The position numbers were made by a program, and so were the translations under genes. Positions 25,444 through 33,002 of a stretch of DNA of 42,651 nt are shown here, piece after piece. Location of the stretch: NCBI GenBank assembly GCA_020354045.1, contig CP070639.1, positions 3,100,923 through 3,143,573 of the forward strand. The letters run 5' to 3'. Origin of the DNA: Anaerolineales bacterium (GTDB lineage: Bacteria; Chloroflexota; Anaerolineae; Anaerolineales; UBA4823). Position 1 is the first letter of the stretch. Each line of letters begins with the position of its first letter. The notes under the pieces were generated by a model. It did not search any database and was not told where the DNA came from. It saw only the letters and a program-made list of their open reading frames with translations.

Positions 25444-26001
25444 TTAATCGGGAGGTTGGTAGTGATTTGGATTCACCGCCCCGATGAAACGCAAGTTGCG
25501 GTAATACTCGTCGATATCCAGCCCATAACCAAAGACAAATTTGTTCGGAATTGTGAATCCCCGGTAGTGGATAGCAACCTCAACCTCACGACGTTCAGGT
25601 TTATCCAGGAGAGTACAGACCTTTAAGGATTTTGGGTGCCGCATGTTTAAAAACTCAACCACTGAGGCAATGGTGTACCCACTATCAACGATATCTTCTA
25701 CCAGCAATACGTTGCGGTTATTAATGTCCTCTTTCAAGTCCATGGTAATCCGTACCTGACCTGTGGTTTGGCGAGCACCTGCTCCATAAGAGGATACAGC
25801 CATAAAATCAATCGTATTTGGAGTTTTAAGGTGGCGCATTAGATCAGCCAGGAACAAGATACCCCCACGCAAGATGCAGACCAGGTGCAGATCCTCTCCT
25901 ATATAATCTTTATCAATTTCCTGAGCAAGTTCAGCAATCCTCTTTTGTAGATCTGCTTCCGTTATCAAAATCTCTTCCAAAAATTCACGATAATCCTGCA
26001 T
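25444..26001 (-). CDS. hpt: Hypoxanthine phosphoribosyltransferase
   Basis: This purine-salvage enzyme makes IMP or GMP from hypoxanthine or guanine and PRPP. The 185-residue protein has the flexible-loop SYG motif (VSSYGAG), the PRPP-binding motif VLLVEDIVDSGYT and the base-recognition segment IPNKFVFGYGLD, all at the usual spacing. Length is normal. It starts 2 bp after the tdk stop and is followed directly by a small DUF5678-like frame, so it belongs to a nucleotide-salvage run tdk-hpt. Confidence 0.95.
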   Translation of the reverse strand: MQDYREFLEEILITEADLQKRIAELAQEIDKDYIGEDLHLVCILRGGILFLADLMRHLKTPNTIDFMAVSSYGAGARQTTGQVRITMDLKEDINNRNVLLVEDIVDSGYTIASVVEFLNMRHPKSLKVCTLLDKPERREVEVAIHYRGFTIPNKFVFGYGLDIDEYYRNLRFIGAVNPNHYQPPD

Positions 26002-26003
26002 AA

Positions 26004-26576
26004 CTAGCCTCTTGGTACATCATGATGCTCGCGGCAGCGAGCTTCATACAATTCTGCTGCTCCGACTACTACGACTGGTTCATCATAACGTGCCGGATTA
26101 CCATTGACCAAGCGTTGGGTGCGAGAAGCAGGTTCTCCACACACCATGCATATCGCATGTAATTTATCTACTCGCTCAGCTTGCGCCATCAAGGCTGGCA
26201 TTTGGCCAAAAGGTTCGCCTCGAAAATCCGTATCCAATCCCGCAACGATGACTCTTAGTCCCTTGTCAGCCAAATTATGGCAAATTGCTAAGATCTTGTC
26301 ATCGAAGAATTGCGCTTCATCGATGGCAACCACCGTTGTTTCCACATCCAATCTGGCTAATAGTTCACTCGCTGAATGAATGGGTATAGCATCAAACTCA
26401 CTGCCCGCGTGCGAAGTGACCTTCTCAACAGAATAGCGGTTGTCTATTACCGGTTTAAAAACTTGCACCTTCTGGCGCGCGATCGTTGCCCGTCGCAATC
26501 GGCGAATCAATTCATCTGTCTTACCACAGAACATTGAGCCAGTAATGACTTCCAGTGATCCAGTATGATGCTTCAT
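26004..26576 (-). CDS. tdk: Thymidine kinase, type II
   Basis: This enzyme phosphorylates thymidine to dTMP in salvage. The 190-residue protein has the P-loop [12 protein letters not shown] (12-23), Walker-B-like AIDEAQFF, the general-base region [11 protein letters not shown] and a CxxC zinc knuckle (CMVCGEPA) with a later Cys-x-x-His-His. These features define the type II, human TK1-like tetrameric class. GAGGTG lies just before ATG 26576. It is the first gene after the rpmE terminator and leads the hpt and nucleotidyltransferase genes. Confidence 0.96.
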   Translation of the reverse strand: MKHHTGSLEVITGSMFCGKTDELIRRLRRATIARQKVQVFKPVIDNRYSVEKVTSHAGSEFDAIPIHSASELLARLDVETTVVAIDEAQFFDDKILAICHNLADKGLRVIVAGLDTDFRGEPFGQMPALMAQAERVDKLHAICMVCGEPASRTQRLVNGNPARYDEPVVVVGAAELYEARCREHHDVPRG

Positions 26577-26611
26577 TTCACCTCGAGATGGTTATCCCTA
26601 AAAAGAAGGAT

Positions 26612-26654
26612 TTCATAAAAAATAAAACAGGCAGGCGCCTTTGCCACCTGCCTG
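26612..26654 (-). terminator. Rho-independent terminator after rpmE
   Basis: CAGGCAGG (26628-26635) pairs with CCTGCCTG (26647-26654) around an 11-nt loop. On the minus strand the hairpin is followed by TTTTATTTTTTATG, a good T-tract. It lies between rpmE and tdk and should separate ribosomal from salvage transcription. Confidence 0.8.
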
Positions 26655-26687
26655 ATAGTTTACCCGATGTTCCACATTACGCAAGGA

Positions 26688-27161
26688 TTACACCGTGATT
26701 TCTTCTCCAGGTTCTGGAATCGTATATCCAAAGGCGCGTAAGCGCTTCTTGAGGTCAGCCAGGGACTTACGTCCAAAGCCCTCTACAGCCAGCAAAACAT
26801 CCTCGCCAAGGGCGAGCTTATCGAGTGCTTCACCAACTTTCGTGATACCGGCTTTGGCAAGTGCATCAGTGGCACGTGTTCCCAGGTCTAGCTCAGCAAT
26901 CAGTCGTTCCGGAGAAACTTTCGCTGCTTCCCGGGCTTCCGCCTCATCCAGATACTGTTGGCGAGCCTGTAACTTACGGTAGAAACGATCTACCTGCCCT
27001 TCAGTATCAACGATACGCTGCTCACCGGTGTAAAATGGGTGGCATTTGGAACACACATCGGTGTTGATCACTTTTATTGTCGAGCCTGTTGTCCAGGTGT
27101 TTCCACAAGCGCAGATCACCTTGGCATCAGGGTAGTACGTTGGATGAATACCTGCTCTCAT
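26688..27161 (-). CDS. rpmE: Ribosomal protein L31 fused to an RNA polymerase alpha-CTD-like domain
   Basis: The first 70 residues are a zinc-containing L31: [10 protein letters not shown] at the start, Cys17 and Cys19 in CACG, Cys37 and Cys40 in CSKC, and the HPFYTGEQR signature. After a charged linker (about 72-92), residues about 93-155 resemble the helix-hairpin-helix C-terminal domain of RNA polymerase alpha: [16 protein letters not shown], then [16 protein letters not shown], matching the alpha pattern L-x-x-R-x-x-N-x-L-x-x-x-x-I and LGxKSLxEI. Normal L31 is about 70 residues, so this is a twofold extension. ATG 27161 is preferred over 27170 because AGGA lies ten bases upstream and it yields the standard L31 N-terminus. 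A plausible promoter lies just upstream and a terminator follows. Confidence 0.92.
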   Translation of the reverse strand: MRAGIHPTYYPDAKVICACGNTWTTGSTIKVINTDVCSKCHPFYTGEQRIVDTEGQVDRFYRKLQARQQYLDEAEAREAAKVSPERLIAELDLGTRATDALAKAGITKVGEALDKLALGEDVLLAVEGFGRKSLADLKKRLRAFGYTIPEPGEEITV

Positions 27162-27192
27162 AACTATCATTTCCTGATTTCATATATCAATA

Positions 27193-27221
27193 TATCTAAA
27201 TCTTTGGCTGGATACAGTCAA
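27193..27221 (-). promoter_or_regulatory. Possible sigma-70 promoter for rpmE
   Basis: On the minus strand TTGACT (27221-27216) is followed after 17 bp by TAGATA (27198-27193). The -35 is near consensus and the -10 is weak. Its place 32 bp before the rpmE ATG fits an independent start in addition to readthrough from rplU-rpmA. Confidence 0.4.
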
Positions 27222-27242
27222 GCATATTACCTGGTCGGTTGG

Positions 27243-27509
27243 TCAGGCATCTGTTTCCACAGGCAGCACGTTGACTCGTTTGCGATCATCTCGGATAGTC
27301 TCGTAAAGGACAGTGCCATCCGCTGTTGCAAATAATGTGTCATCCTTGCCTATACCTACATTGCGTCCGGGTTTTATCCGTGTGCCACGCTGACGAACCA
27401 ATATATAACCTGATCGCACAATCTGACCACCATAGACTTTCACTCCCAGACGTTGGGATTGGCTGTCACGCCCATTGCGGCTGGAGCCGCCACCTTTTTT
27501 ATGCGCCAT
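27243..27509 (-). CDS. rpmA: Ribosomal protein L27
   Basis: This 88-residue large-subunit protein begins [19 protein letters not shown], the conserved L27 N-terminus that reaches the peptidyl-transferase centre. It continues with the family core [20 protein letters not shown] and [14 protein letters not shown]. There is no N-terminal extension needing cleavage of the Firmicutes type. AGGAGG lies five bases before ATG 27509. It lies 12 bp after rplU, the standard rplU-rpmA pair. Confidence 0.97.
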   Translation of the reverse strand: MAHKKGGGSSRNGRDSQSQRLGVKVYGGQIVRSGYILVRQRGTRIKPGRNVGIGKDDTLFATADGTVLYETIRDDRKRVNVLPVETDA

Positions 27510-27521
27510 CTCTACCTCCTA

Positions 27522-27836
27522 TCAACCCTCAATCGTTTCAATCATTAAGCGAGTGTATTTTTGGCGGTGACCTGACTTAACCCGGTAACGCTGTTTGGGT
27601 TTGTACTTAAATACGACGATCTTGTTGCCTTTGATTTGGGAGAGAACCTTTGCCTGTACCTTGGCGCCTTCTATAAATGGTGTGCCGATGGTTACCTTGT
27701 CAGCCTCAGCCACCAGCAAAACCCTTTCCAAATCAACTTCCTCACCAATTTCGGCTTGGAAGTGATCAACATCGATCGTTCCGCCAACAAAGGCTTTATA
27801 CTGCTTACCACCATCTTCCACTATCGCAAATTTCAT
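27522..27836 (-). CDS. rplU: Ribosomal protein L21
   Basis: This 104-residue protein starts MKFAIVEDGGKQYKAFVGG, the L21 signature. It has the conserved C-terminal stretch FKYKPKQRYRVKSGHRQKYT, which binds 23S rRNA. GGAGG lies six bases before the ATG. It opens a ribosomal protein run (rplU, rpmA, rpmE) and has a consensus promoter and a leader of about 130 nt with a hairpin upstream. Confidence 0.97.
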   Translation of the reverse strand: MKFAIVEDGGKQYKAFVGGTIDVDHFQAEIGEEVDLERVLLVAEADKVTIGTPFIEGAKVQAKVLSQIKGNKIVVFKYKPKQRYRVKSGHRQKYTRLMIETIEG

Positions 27837-27968
27837 TGCTTTCCTCCAGCTTCACTTCACCGCACACTCCGCGATCCTGCTTATCCTTAGGTACTCATGA
27901 CCGCCCAGGTGCGGGGAAGTTGGGGATACATAGATTTGCCCCAGCATTTCCCTGCCGGGGCAGTGCAA
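27837..27968 (-). promoter_or_regulatory. Structured 5' leader of rplU
   Basis: The predicted transcript starts near 27968 and runs about 130 nt to the rplU ATG. Close to its 5' end TGCCCC/GGGGCA (27937-27942 with 27957-27962) forms a stem with a mismatch and two more pairs. A second GC-rich segment (27901-27914, CCGC/GCGG) can also fold. Ribosomal protein leaders often bind their own product. No match to a named L21 leader was checked. Confidence 0.4.
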
Positions 27969-27974
27969 ACAGTA

Positions 27975-28003
27975 ATTATACCGAAGGACACCTAAACTGT
28001 CAA
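27975..28003 (-). promoter_or_regulatory. Perfect consensus sigma-70 promoter for rplU-rpmA
   Basis: On the minus strand TTGACA (28003-27998) and TATAAT (27980-27975) are both exact consensus and are separated by exactly 17 bp. This predicts very strong transcription of the ribosomal protein genes, starting near 27968. Confidence 0.85.
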
Positions 28004-28025
28004 ACAGAATCTAATACTTTTTTCC

Positions 28026-28057
28026 AGAAACATTCACTAGAAACATTCACTTATAAT
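28026..28057 (+). promoter_or_regulatory. Tandem 13-bp repeat abutting a TATAAT box upstream of ppdK
   Basis: AGAAACATTCACT occurs twice back to back (28026-28038 and 28039-28051) and is followed at once by TATAAT (28052-28057). No consensus -35 is present, because the repeats occupy that position, as expected for an activator-dependent promoter. The start would be near 28064, giving a leader of about 200 nt to ppdK. The rest of the 27837-28269 gap shows no gene. Confidence 0.5.
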
Positions 28058-28269
28058 CTCTAATAACCAGTTAAATCCTCCGCTGACCCATGTGGTAAAC
28101 TATTATCTTGGTTTGCCATAAGTTGCTATAAGAAAATCGCAGTTGCAGTGAGCAAAACCTAAGTATGTGCCTCTGATTTAATCCCGCCTTAGTACATTAA
28201 AGGGTTAAGCTCCACTCCTCGTAACTGCGCTGACACATAATTATTTATATTTTTCTGGAGGTTAAACGT

Positions 28270-31014
28270 ATGTCGAAGAAGTGGGTGTATAGTTTTGACG
28301 AGGTTGGCGAGGCCGAACAACATGTTGGTGGCAGTTGGGAAGCCGTTCGAGCCCTGTTAGGAGGTAAAGGCGCCAACCTGGCAGAGATGACCCGTATTGG
28401 TGTCCCTGTACCACCAGGTTTCATCGTAACCACTGAAGCCTGCAATAGTTACCTGGAATTAAAACAAAAATTCCCTGAGGGTGCCTGGGATCAAGAGATA
28501 GCTGCCCTGAAAAAAGTCGAGAAGCAAACAGGGAAAGAGTTCGGCAATCCAAATAACCCCTTGTTGGTATCCTGCCGCTCGGGAGCAAAATTCTCTATGC
28601 CCGGCATGATGGATACTGTCCTGAACTTGGGCTTGAACGATAAAACCGCCGCGGGTATGGTTGCCTTAACAGGTGATGAGCGCTTTGTTTACGATGCTTA
28701 CCGCCGCTTGGTACAAATGTTTGGCTCAGTTGTCCTGGGTATGCCGGATGAAGCCTTTGAAGATGTGCTTGAAGAATATAAAGAGCATAAAGGTGTTAAA
28801 AACGATACCGATCTGAGCGCTGAGGACTGGAAACACCTGACTGAAAGTTTCAAACAAATCGTTAAAGAGCATCAGGGCTTTGATTTCCCCCAGGATCCTA
28901 TCGAACAGCTGCGCCTGGCGACTGAAGCTGTATTTAAATCCTGGAATGGCAAGCGCGCCGTCGATTACCGCAACGCAGCGGGAATATCCCACGACCTTGG
29001 CACAGCCGTCAACATCGTCACCATGGTTTTTGGCAATATGGGTTGGGATTCAGGTACTGGCGTAGCATTTACTCGAGATCCAGCCACTGGCGAGAAGAAA
29101 TTGTACGGCGATTACTTGATGAATGCCCAAGGTGAGGATGTAGTTGCAGGGATTCGCAACACAAAGAAAATCGAAATGCTTGGCGACGAAATGCCGGGGG
29201 CGTACAGAGAATTTGTCGATATCTGCGACAAGCTAGAAGAACACTACCGGGAAATGCAGGATGTGGAATTTACTATTGAAAAAGGTAAACTTTGGATGCT
29301 GCAAACTCGCAGTGGTAAGCGCACTGCCAAAGCCGAGGTGACGATCGCCATCGATATGGCAAATGAAGGCCTCATCAGCCGTGAGGTGGCTGTTCGCCGG
29401 GTTACACCAGAACAGGTCGATACACTCCTGCATCCGCAATTTGACTTCGAGGCGAAAAACCAGGCACGCGAGACTGGTAGGCTATACGCCTCGGGCGTCA
29501 ACGCTTCTCCTGGCGCAGCCGTAGGGCAGGTGTACTTCGATGCCGACACTGCTGAACATATGTCGAAAGAAGAGGGTCAGTCTGTCATCATGGTGCGGCC
29601 CTTTACTAAGCCTGATGATGTGCATGGCATGCTGGCTGCCAAGGGCATCCTGACCAGCGAAGGTGGTGCCACATCGCATGCAGCCGTCGTTGCCAGGCAA
29701 TTTGGTGTGCCTTGTGTTGTTGGCGCAGCTGCAATTCGCATTGACCTGGAAAAGCGCCAGATGAGCGTCGATGGCACTCTCGTAAAGGAAGGCGAATGGA
29801 TATCCGTGGATGGCACCAGCGGTGAAGTATTCTTGGGTGAGATTCCCACTATCTCTCCTTCCCTTGAGGAACAAACCGATCTCTTGACCTTATTAGACTG
29901 GGCGGATGAAATCTGTGCCACTGAAGGGATACGGAAATCACAAGATGGCTGGCCAAACACTGGTCTGCAAGTGTGGGCGAATGCTGACTACCCCGCCGAT
30001 GCCCGCCGGGCACGCTCTTATGGCGCGGTCGGTATCGGTCTCTGCCGCACAGAGCACATGTTCTTCGAGCCAGAACGACTGCCAATTGTTCAGAAGATGA
30101 TTCTAGCCGATTCCAGCCAGGAGCGCGTAGCTGCCCTAAATGAGCTGCTGCCCCACCAGCGTTCTGACTTTGAAGGTCTGTTCGAAGCCATGGATGGCTA
30201 TCCAGTCATCATCCGCCTGATCGACCCGCCCTTGCACGAGTTTTTACCCTCCTTAGAGACCACACTTGAAGAGGTGCTCACCATGCGGATCAAGGGTGAA
30301 ACGGATGGACTGGAGGACAAAGAAGAATTGCTCCGGAACATCCAGAATCTCCACGAAAGCAATCCGATGATGGGCTTGCGCGGCATCCGGCTTAGCATCA
30401 TGATGCCTGAGATTGTGGAGATGCAGGTGCGCGCCATCTTTGAAGGCGCTGCGGATGCCACCCTGAAAGGCGTGCATGCCAAGCCTGAAGTTATGATTCC
30501 TCTTACTGGTCATGTGAATGAGCTGAAAGTCATTCAACCTCGTCTGGAGGAAATTGCCAAAGAGGTTATGAAGGCAAAAGGTGTCGAATTTCCCTACAAA
30601 TTCGGTACCATGATCGAGATACCCAGAGCAGCCCTCACCGCTTCAGAGATCGCTGATATCGCCGAATTCTTCTCCTTCGGAACGAATGACCTGACACAGA
30701 TGACCTATGGCTACTCGCGTGATGATGCTGAGCGCAACTTCCTGTTGAAATATGTCGAAGACGGCATCCTGCCGAAAAATCCTTTCCAGACCATCGATCG
30801 TGATGGCGTCGGGCGTTTGATGGATATAGCTGTCCAGGACGGTCGCCAGACACGCGTGGACCTGGAAGTCGGTATATGTGGTGAGCACGGTGGCGACCCT
30901 TCATCTATCGAGTTCTGCCATCTGGTGGGAAACAACTATGTCAGCTGCTCGCCGTTTCGTGTGCCGATTGCCCGTTTGGCTGCTGCCCACGCGGCATTAA
31001 AGCACAAGGCGTAA
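28270..31014 (+). CDS. ppdK: Pyruvate, phosphate dikinase
   Basis: PPDK interconverts pyruvate + ATP + Pi and phosphoenolpyruvate + AMP + PPi. In anaerobes it serves gluconeogenesis or PPi-linked glycolysis. The 914-residue protein has an N-terminal ATP-grasp domain (GGKGANLAEM, then SCRSGAKFSMPGMMDT). The swivelling phosphohistidine domain has His470 in GGATSHAAVVARQFG, and the C-terminal PEP/pyruvate barrel has GLCRTEHMFF, FSFGTNDLTQMTYGY and the catalytic Cys870 in GICGEHGGDPSS. All domains are complete. ATG 28270 has GGAGG nine bases upstream. A tandem repeat with a -10 box lies upstream and a terminator follows 38 bp after the stop. Confidence 0.97.
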   Translation: MSKKWVYSFDEVGEAEQHVGGSWEAVRALLGGKGANLAEMTRIGVPVPPGFIVTTEACNSYLELKQKFPEGAWDQEIAALKKVEKQTGKEFGNPNNPLLVSCRSGAKFSMPGMMDTVLNLGLNDKTAAGMVALTGDERFVYDAYRRLVQMFGSVVLGMPDEAFEDVLEEYKEHKGVKNDTDLSAEDWKHLTESFKQIVKEHQGFDFPQDPIEQLRLATEAVFKSWNGKRAVDYRNAAGISHDLGTAVNIVTMVFGNMGWDSGTGVAFTRDPATGEKKLYGDYLMNAQGEDVVAGIRNTKKIEMLGDEMPGAYREFVDICDKLEEHYREMQDVEFTIEKGKLWMLQTRSGKRTAKAEVTIAIDMANEGLISREVAVRRVTPEQVDTLLHPQFDFEAKNQARETGRLYASGVNASPGAAVGQVYFDADTAEHMSKEEGQSVIMVRPFTKPDDVHGMLAAKGILTSEGGATSHAAVVARQFGVPCVVGAAAIRIDLEKRQMSVDGTLVKEGEWISVDGTSGEVFLGEIPTISPSLEEQTDLLTLLDWADEICATEGIRKSQDGWPNTGLQVWANADYPADARRARSYGAVGIGLCRTEHMFFEPERLPIVQKMILADSSQERVAALNELLPHQRSDFEGLFEAMDGYPVIIRLIDPPLHEFLPSLETTLEEVLTMRIKGETDGLEDKEELLRNIQNLHESNPMMGLRGIRLSIMMPEIVEMQVRAIFEGAADATLKGVHAKPEVMIPLTGHVNELKVIQPRLEEIAKEVMKAKGVEFPYKFGTMIEIPRAALTASEIADIAEFFSFGTNDLTQMTYGYSRDDAERNFLLKYVEDGILPKNPFQTIDRDGVGRLMDIAVQDGRQTRVDLEVGICGEHGGDPSSIEFCHLVGNNYVSCSPFRVPIARLAAAHAALKHKA

Positions 31015-31052
31015 GCTAAGTTTCTACAGTTCATTCAGTGGTAAATTAAATG

Positions 31053-31087
31053 AAAACGCCGAGGTTTTATAAAATCCTCGGCGTTTT
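31053..31087 (+). terminator. Rho-independent terminator after ppdK
   Basis: AAAACGCCGAGG (31053-31064) and CCTCGGCGTTTT (31076-31087) form a 12-bp stem with an 11-nt AT loop. The A-run before and T-run after make it symmetrical, so it could act on both strands. Confidence 0.88.
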
Positions 31088-31114
31088 ATATTCCTTTATG
31101 AATACAAAAGCCCC

Positions 31115-31380
31115 TCATTCTCGGTCGTTTACAAGTTGCTTCTTTCTTGGTACCCTGCCAGCGGCTACCAGGAACCTTCGCGGAGCACGTGAGACGTAAT
31201 TTCCAAACGGTCTTTTACAGGTTTGGGTTGTTCTGCCCCCGGCTAACCAACCTCACAGAATAACACGGTATGTAGTTGGCACTCCTCTTCGCTCTCACAT
31301 ACCTTAAAACAAATCGGGCAAATCTAAAGGATACGCTCACTGTCTATATTCATACCTAACACGCCTTTCTCTAGGTTCAT
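31115..31380 (-). pseudogene. Possible decayed zinc-finger-like gene
   Basis: Reading the minus strand from ATG 31380 (or in-frame ATG 31353) gives MNIDSERIL, then a TAG. In the same frame it goes on to ICPICFKVCESEEECQLHT, with Cys-x2-Cys and Cys-x3-His spacings of a zinc finger, then another TAG. From about the same place a second frame gives a clean 45-residue stretch ending at TGA 31115 and rich in Arg/Lys (NYVSRAPRRFLVAAG). Together they look like one gene of about 90 codons with one nonsense codon and one frameshift. No intact start-to-stop frame exists. The same DNA also has hairpins, so a structured RNA is an alternative. I do not recognise the family. Confidence 0.35.
31267..31303. 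repeat. Hairpin GGTATGT / ACATACC
   Basis: Perfect 7-bp arms (31267-31273 and 31297-31303) flank a 23-nt loop within the ppdK to oxidoreductase gap. It overlaps the decayed zinc-finger frame. Its role is unknown. Confidence 0.3.
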
Positions 31381-31422
31381 CTGGAGAACTGCCTGGTTAA
31401 GGTCCATTATTTAGAAAAGTTG

Positions 31423-31438
31423 GTATGCACGAGCATAC
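31423..31438. repeat. Compact hairpin GTATGC-ACGA-GCATAC
   Basis: Perfect 6-bp arms flank a 4-nt loop. An overlapping alternative pairing, GCACG with CGTGC (31427-31431 with 31438-31442), is mutually exclusive with it. Around it, 31381-31629 shows no convincing gene on either strand; the open frame 31439-31693 has no recognisable product or ribosome-binding site. Confidence 0.35.
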
Positions 31439-31629
31439 GTGCTGTCCGGTAAATTTAACATATCACCAGAATTTATGCAGCTTGCGAGAGTGCTCGGTGA
31501 CTTAAGCCGTTTGATTTTCGGTCAAGAAATTCGAAGTCAAGCCTTACTTTCTCACATTATAGAAATGAAGGCCTTAGGATCCTATAGTCTCCCAAAGCCT
31601 CTGAAAATGTGTACTCCCACCAAGCAAGG

Positions 31630-32190
31630 TCAACCACTGATCTCAATAGATTCTCGTTCTGCAAAAATTGCCCCTTGTTTCAACGCTTCATAATTGACCG
31701 GCAGTAATCGCCTATGACGCTCTGGTAGATGGTCGCGCAATGCCTGTTCGATCGCCTGAAGAGGCAATACAGGCAGCAGCGTCAGTAATGCACCGAGCGC
31801 CACCATGTTGGTCAATCGCCTGTCGCCCAGGGATTCAGCGATTTCATTGGCTGGGATAAAAACAGAGTTGATATCCGTGCGCTGCGGACTGCGATTGATT
31901 AGAGATGCATTGGCAACCAGCGCTCCTCCAGGAACCACCAGCGATTCATATTTTTCTAGAGAGGGTAAATTCAAGACGATGGCAGCCTTGGGATTGCGTA
32001 CCAGCGGCGACCCAATCGCTTCATCCCCAAGAATTACTGTACAATTCGCTGTTCCACCCCGCATTTCTGGGCCATAAGAGGGTATCCAGGTCACCTCCAT
32101 ATTATTGTCCATGGCGGCATATGCCAGCACCTGACCGGCAAATAAAACTCCCTGCCCGCCAAATCCTGCGATGACAACTTCAATCTGCAT
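31630..32190 (-). CDS. 2-oxoacid:ferredoxin oxidoreductase, gamma subunit (KorC/PorG type)
   Basis: This 186-residue gamma subunit belongs to a ferredoxin-dependent 2-oxoacid oxidoreductase. It has the N-terminal VVIAGFGGQGVLFAGQVLA nucleotide-fold signature and the family segment PSYGPEMRGGTANC. The open frame reaches 32205, but ATG 32190 has GGAGG seven bases upstream and gives the standard start MQIEV. It is the last gene of the four-subunit operon (ferredoxin, alpha, beta, gamma), 20 bp after the beta gene. Subunit sequences of this split type occur in 2-oxoglutarate and branched-chain 2-oxoacid enzymes; the substrate is not fixed by sequence here. Confidence 0.92.
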   Translation of the reverse strand: MQIEVVIAGFGGQGVLFAGQVLAYAAMDNNMEVTWIPSYGPEMRGGTANCTVILGDEAIGSPLVRNPKAAIVLNLPSLEKYESLVVPGGALVANASLINRSPQRTDINSVFIPANEIAESLGDRRLTNMVALGALLTLLPVLPLQAIEQALRDHLPERHRRLLPVNYEALKQGAIFAERESIEISG

Positions 32191-32210
32191 CTTGTTTCCT
32201 CCCAAACACT

Positions 32211-32987
32211 TTACAGGCGCAAACCCGCCAGGGATGGAGAGACCTTGAAGTCTTCCAGTGGATAAACAGGTACCATGTGTTCTTCCACCCAGCGTAATGA
32301 TTCAATTGGGGGAATTCCCCAGTTGGTTGGGCAGGTAGAAAGCATTTCGACCATCGAGAAGCCCAGACCACGCTGTTGAGCTTCGAATGCCAGTCGCAGT
32401 GCTTTCTTCGCCAGGCGAATATTTTTTGGATCGTGCAGGCTGCGGCGGACGATATAACCGGCTCCATCCAGCGTGGACAAGATTTCCGCCATGCGGATAG
32501 GGAAACCCATTTGTTCCACGTCGCGGCCACTCGGTGAGGATGTCGTTTTCTGCCCAGGAAGCGTAGTTGGCGCCATTTGCCCACCAGTCATCCCATAGAT
32601 CGCGTTGTTGATGAATACCACTGTGAAATTTTCTCCACGAGCCGCCGCGTGTAGGATCTCCGCCATACCAATCGACGCTAGGTCACCATCTCCCTGGTAG
32701 GTGAAGACAGTCCGGTCTGGTAGAACCCGCTTGATGCCGGTTGCCATTGCAGGCGCACGACCATGCGCAGCTTCGACAAAATCGCAATCAAAATAGTTAT
32801 AGGCAAATACCGAACACCCCACCGGAGCTACACCGATAGCCTTCTCTCGTAGACCCATCTCGTCCAACACCTCAGCAATCAGCCGATGTGCAACCCCATG
32901 CGTGCAACCTGGGCAGTAATGAGTAGGCACTTGCGCCAGAGTTTTGGGACGTTTAAAAACCACTTGGGTTGGATTCGTTGCTAACAT
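32211..32987 (-). CDS. 2-oxoacid:ferredoxin oxidoreductase, beta subunit (KorB type, TPP-binding)
   Basis: The 258-residue beta subunit binds thiamine diphosphate. It has the CPGCTHG segment near the N-terminus, the TPP/Mg motif GDGDLASIG ending in [11 protein letters not shown], and the APVGCSVF and [12 protein letters not shown] loops typical of this family. It pairs with the alpha subunit to decarboxylate a 2-oxoacid and form acyl-CoA while reducing ferredoxin. It has three conserved Cys in or near the N-terminal third but no ferredoxin domain of its own; that is the separate small subunit. It lies 15 bp after the alpha gene. Confidence 0.94.
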   Translation of the reverse strand: MLATNPTQVVFKRPKTLAQVPTHYCPGCTHGVAHRLIAEVLDEMGLREKAIGVAPVGCSVFAYNYFDCDFVEAAHGRAPAMATGIKRVLPDRTVFTYQGDGDLASIGMAEILHAAARGENFTVVFINNAIYGMTGGQMAPTTLPGQKTTSSPSGRDVEQMGFPIRMAEILSTLDGAGYIVRRSLHDPKNIRLAKKALRLAFEAQQRGLGFSMVEMLSTCPTNWGIPPIESLRWVEEHMVPVYPLEDFKVSPSLAGLRL

Positions 32988-33002
32988 TAAACTCCCTCCT
33001 CC

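Noticed and set aside
25440..25446. Readthrough of the hpt stop into the small frame
   Set aside because: Nothing around the TAA suggests programmed readthrough; a separate GTG start fits better, though it is unproven.
31115..31380. Stop-codon reassignment (TAG or TAA read as Gln) to explain the interrupted frame
   Set aside because: Genes in the window such as hpt (TAA), the MoxR ATPase (TAG) and tdk end normally at these codons, so decay is simpler.
31439..31693. 84-codon plus-strand frame near the oxidoreductase gene end
   Set aside because: No ribosome-binding site, no recognisable product, and it overlaps the gamma-subunit gene in antisense.
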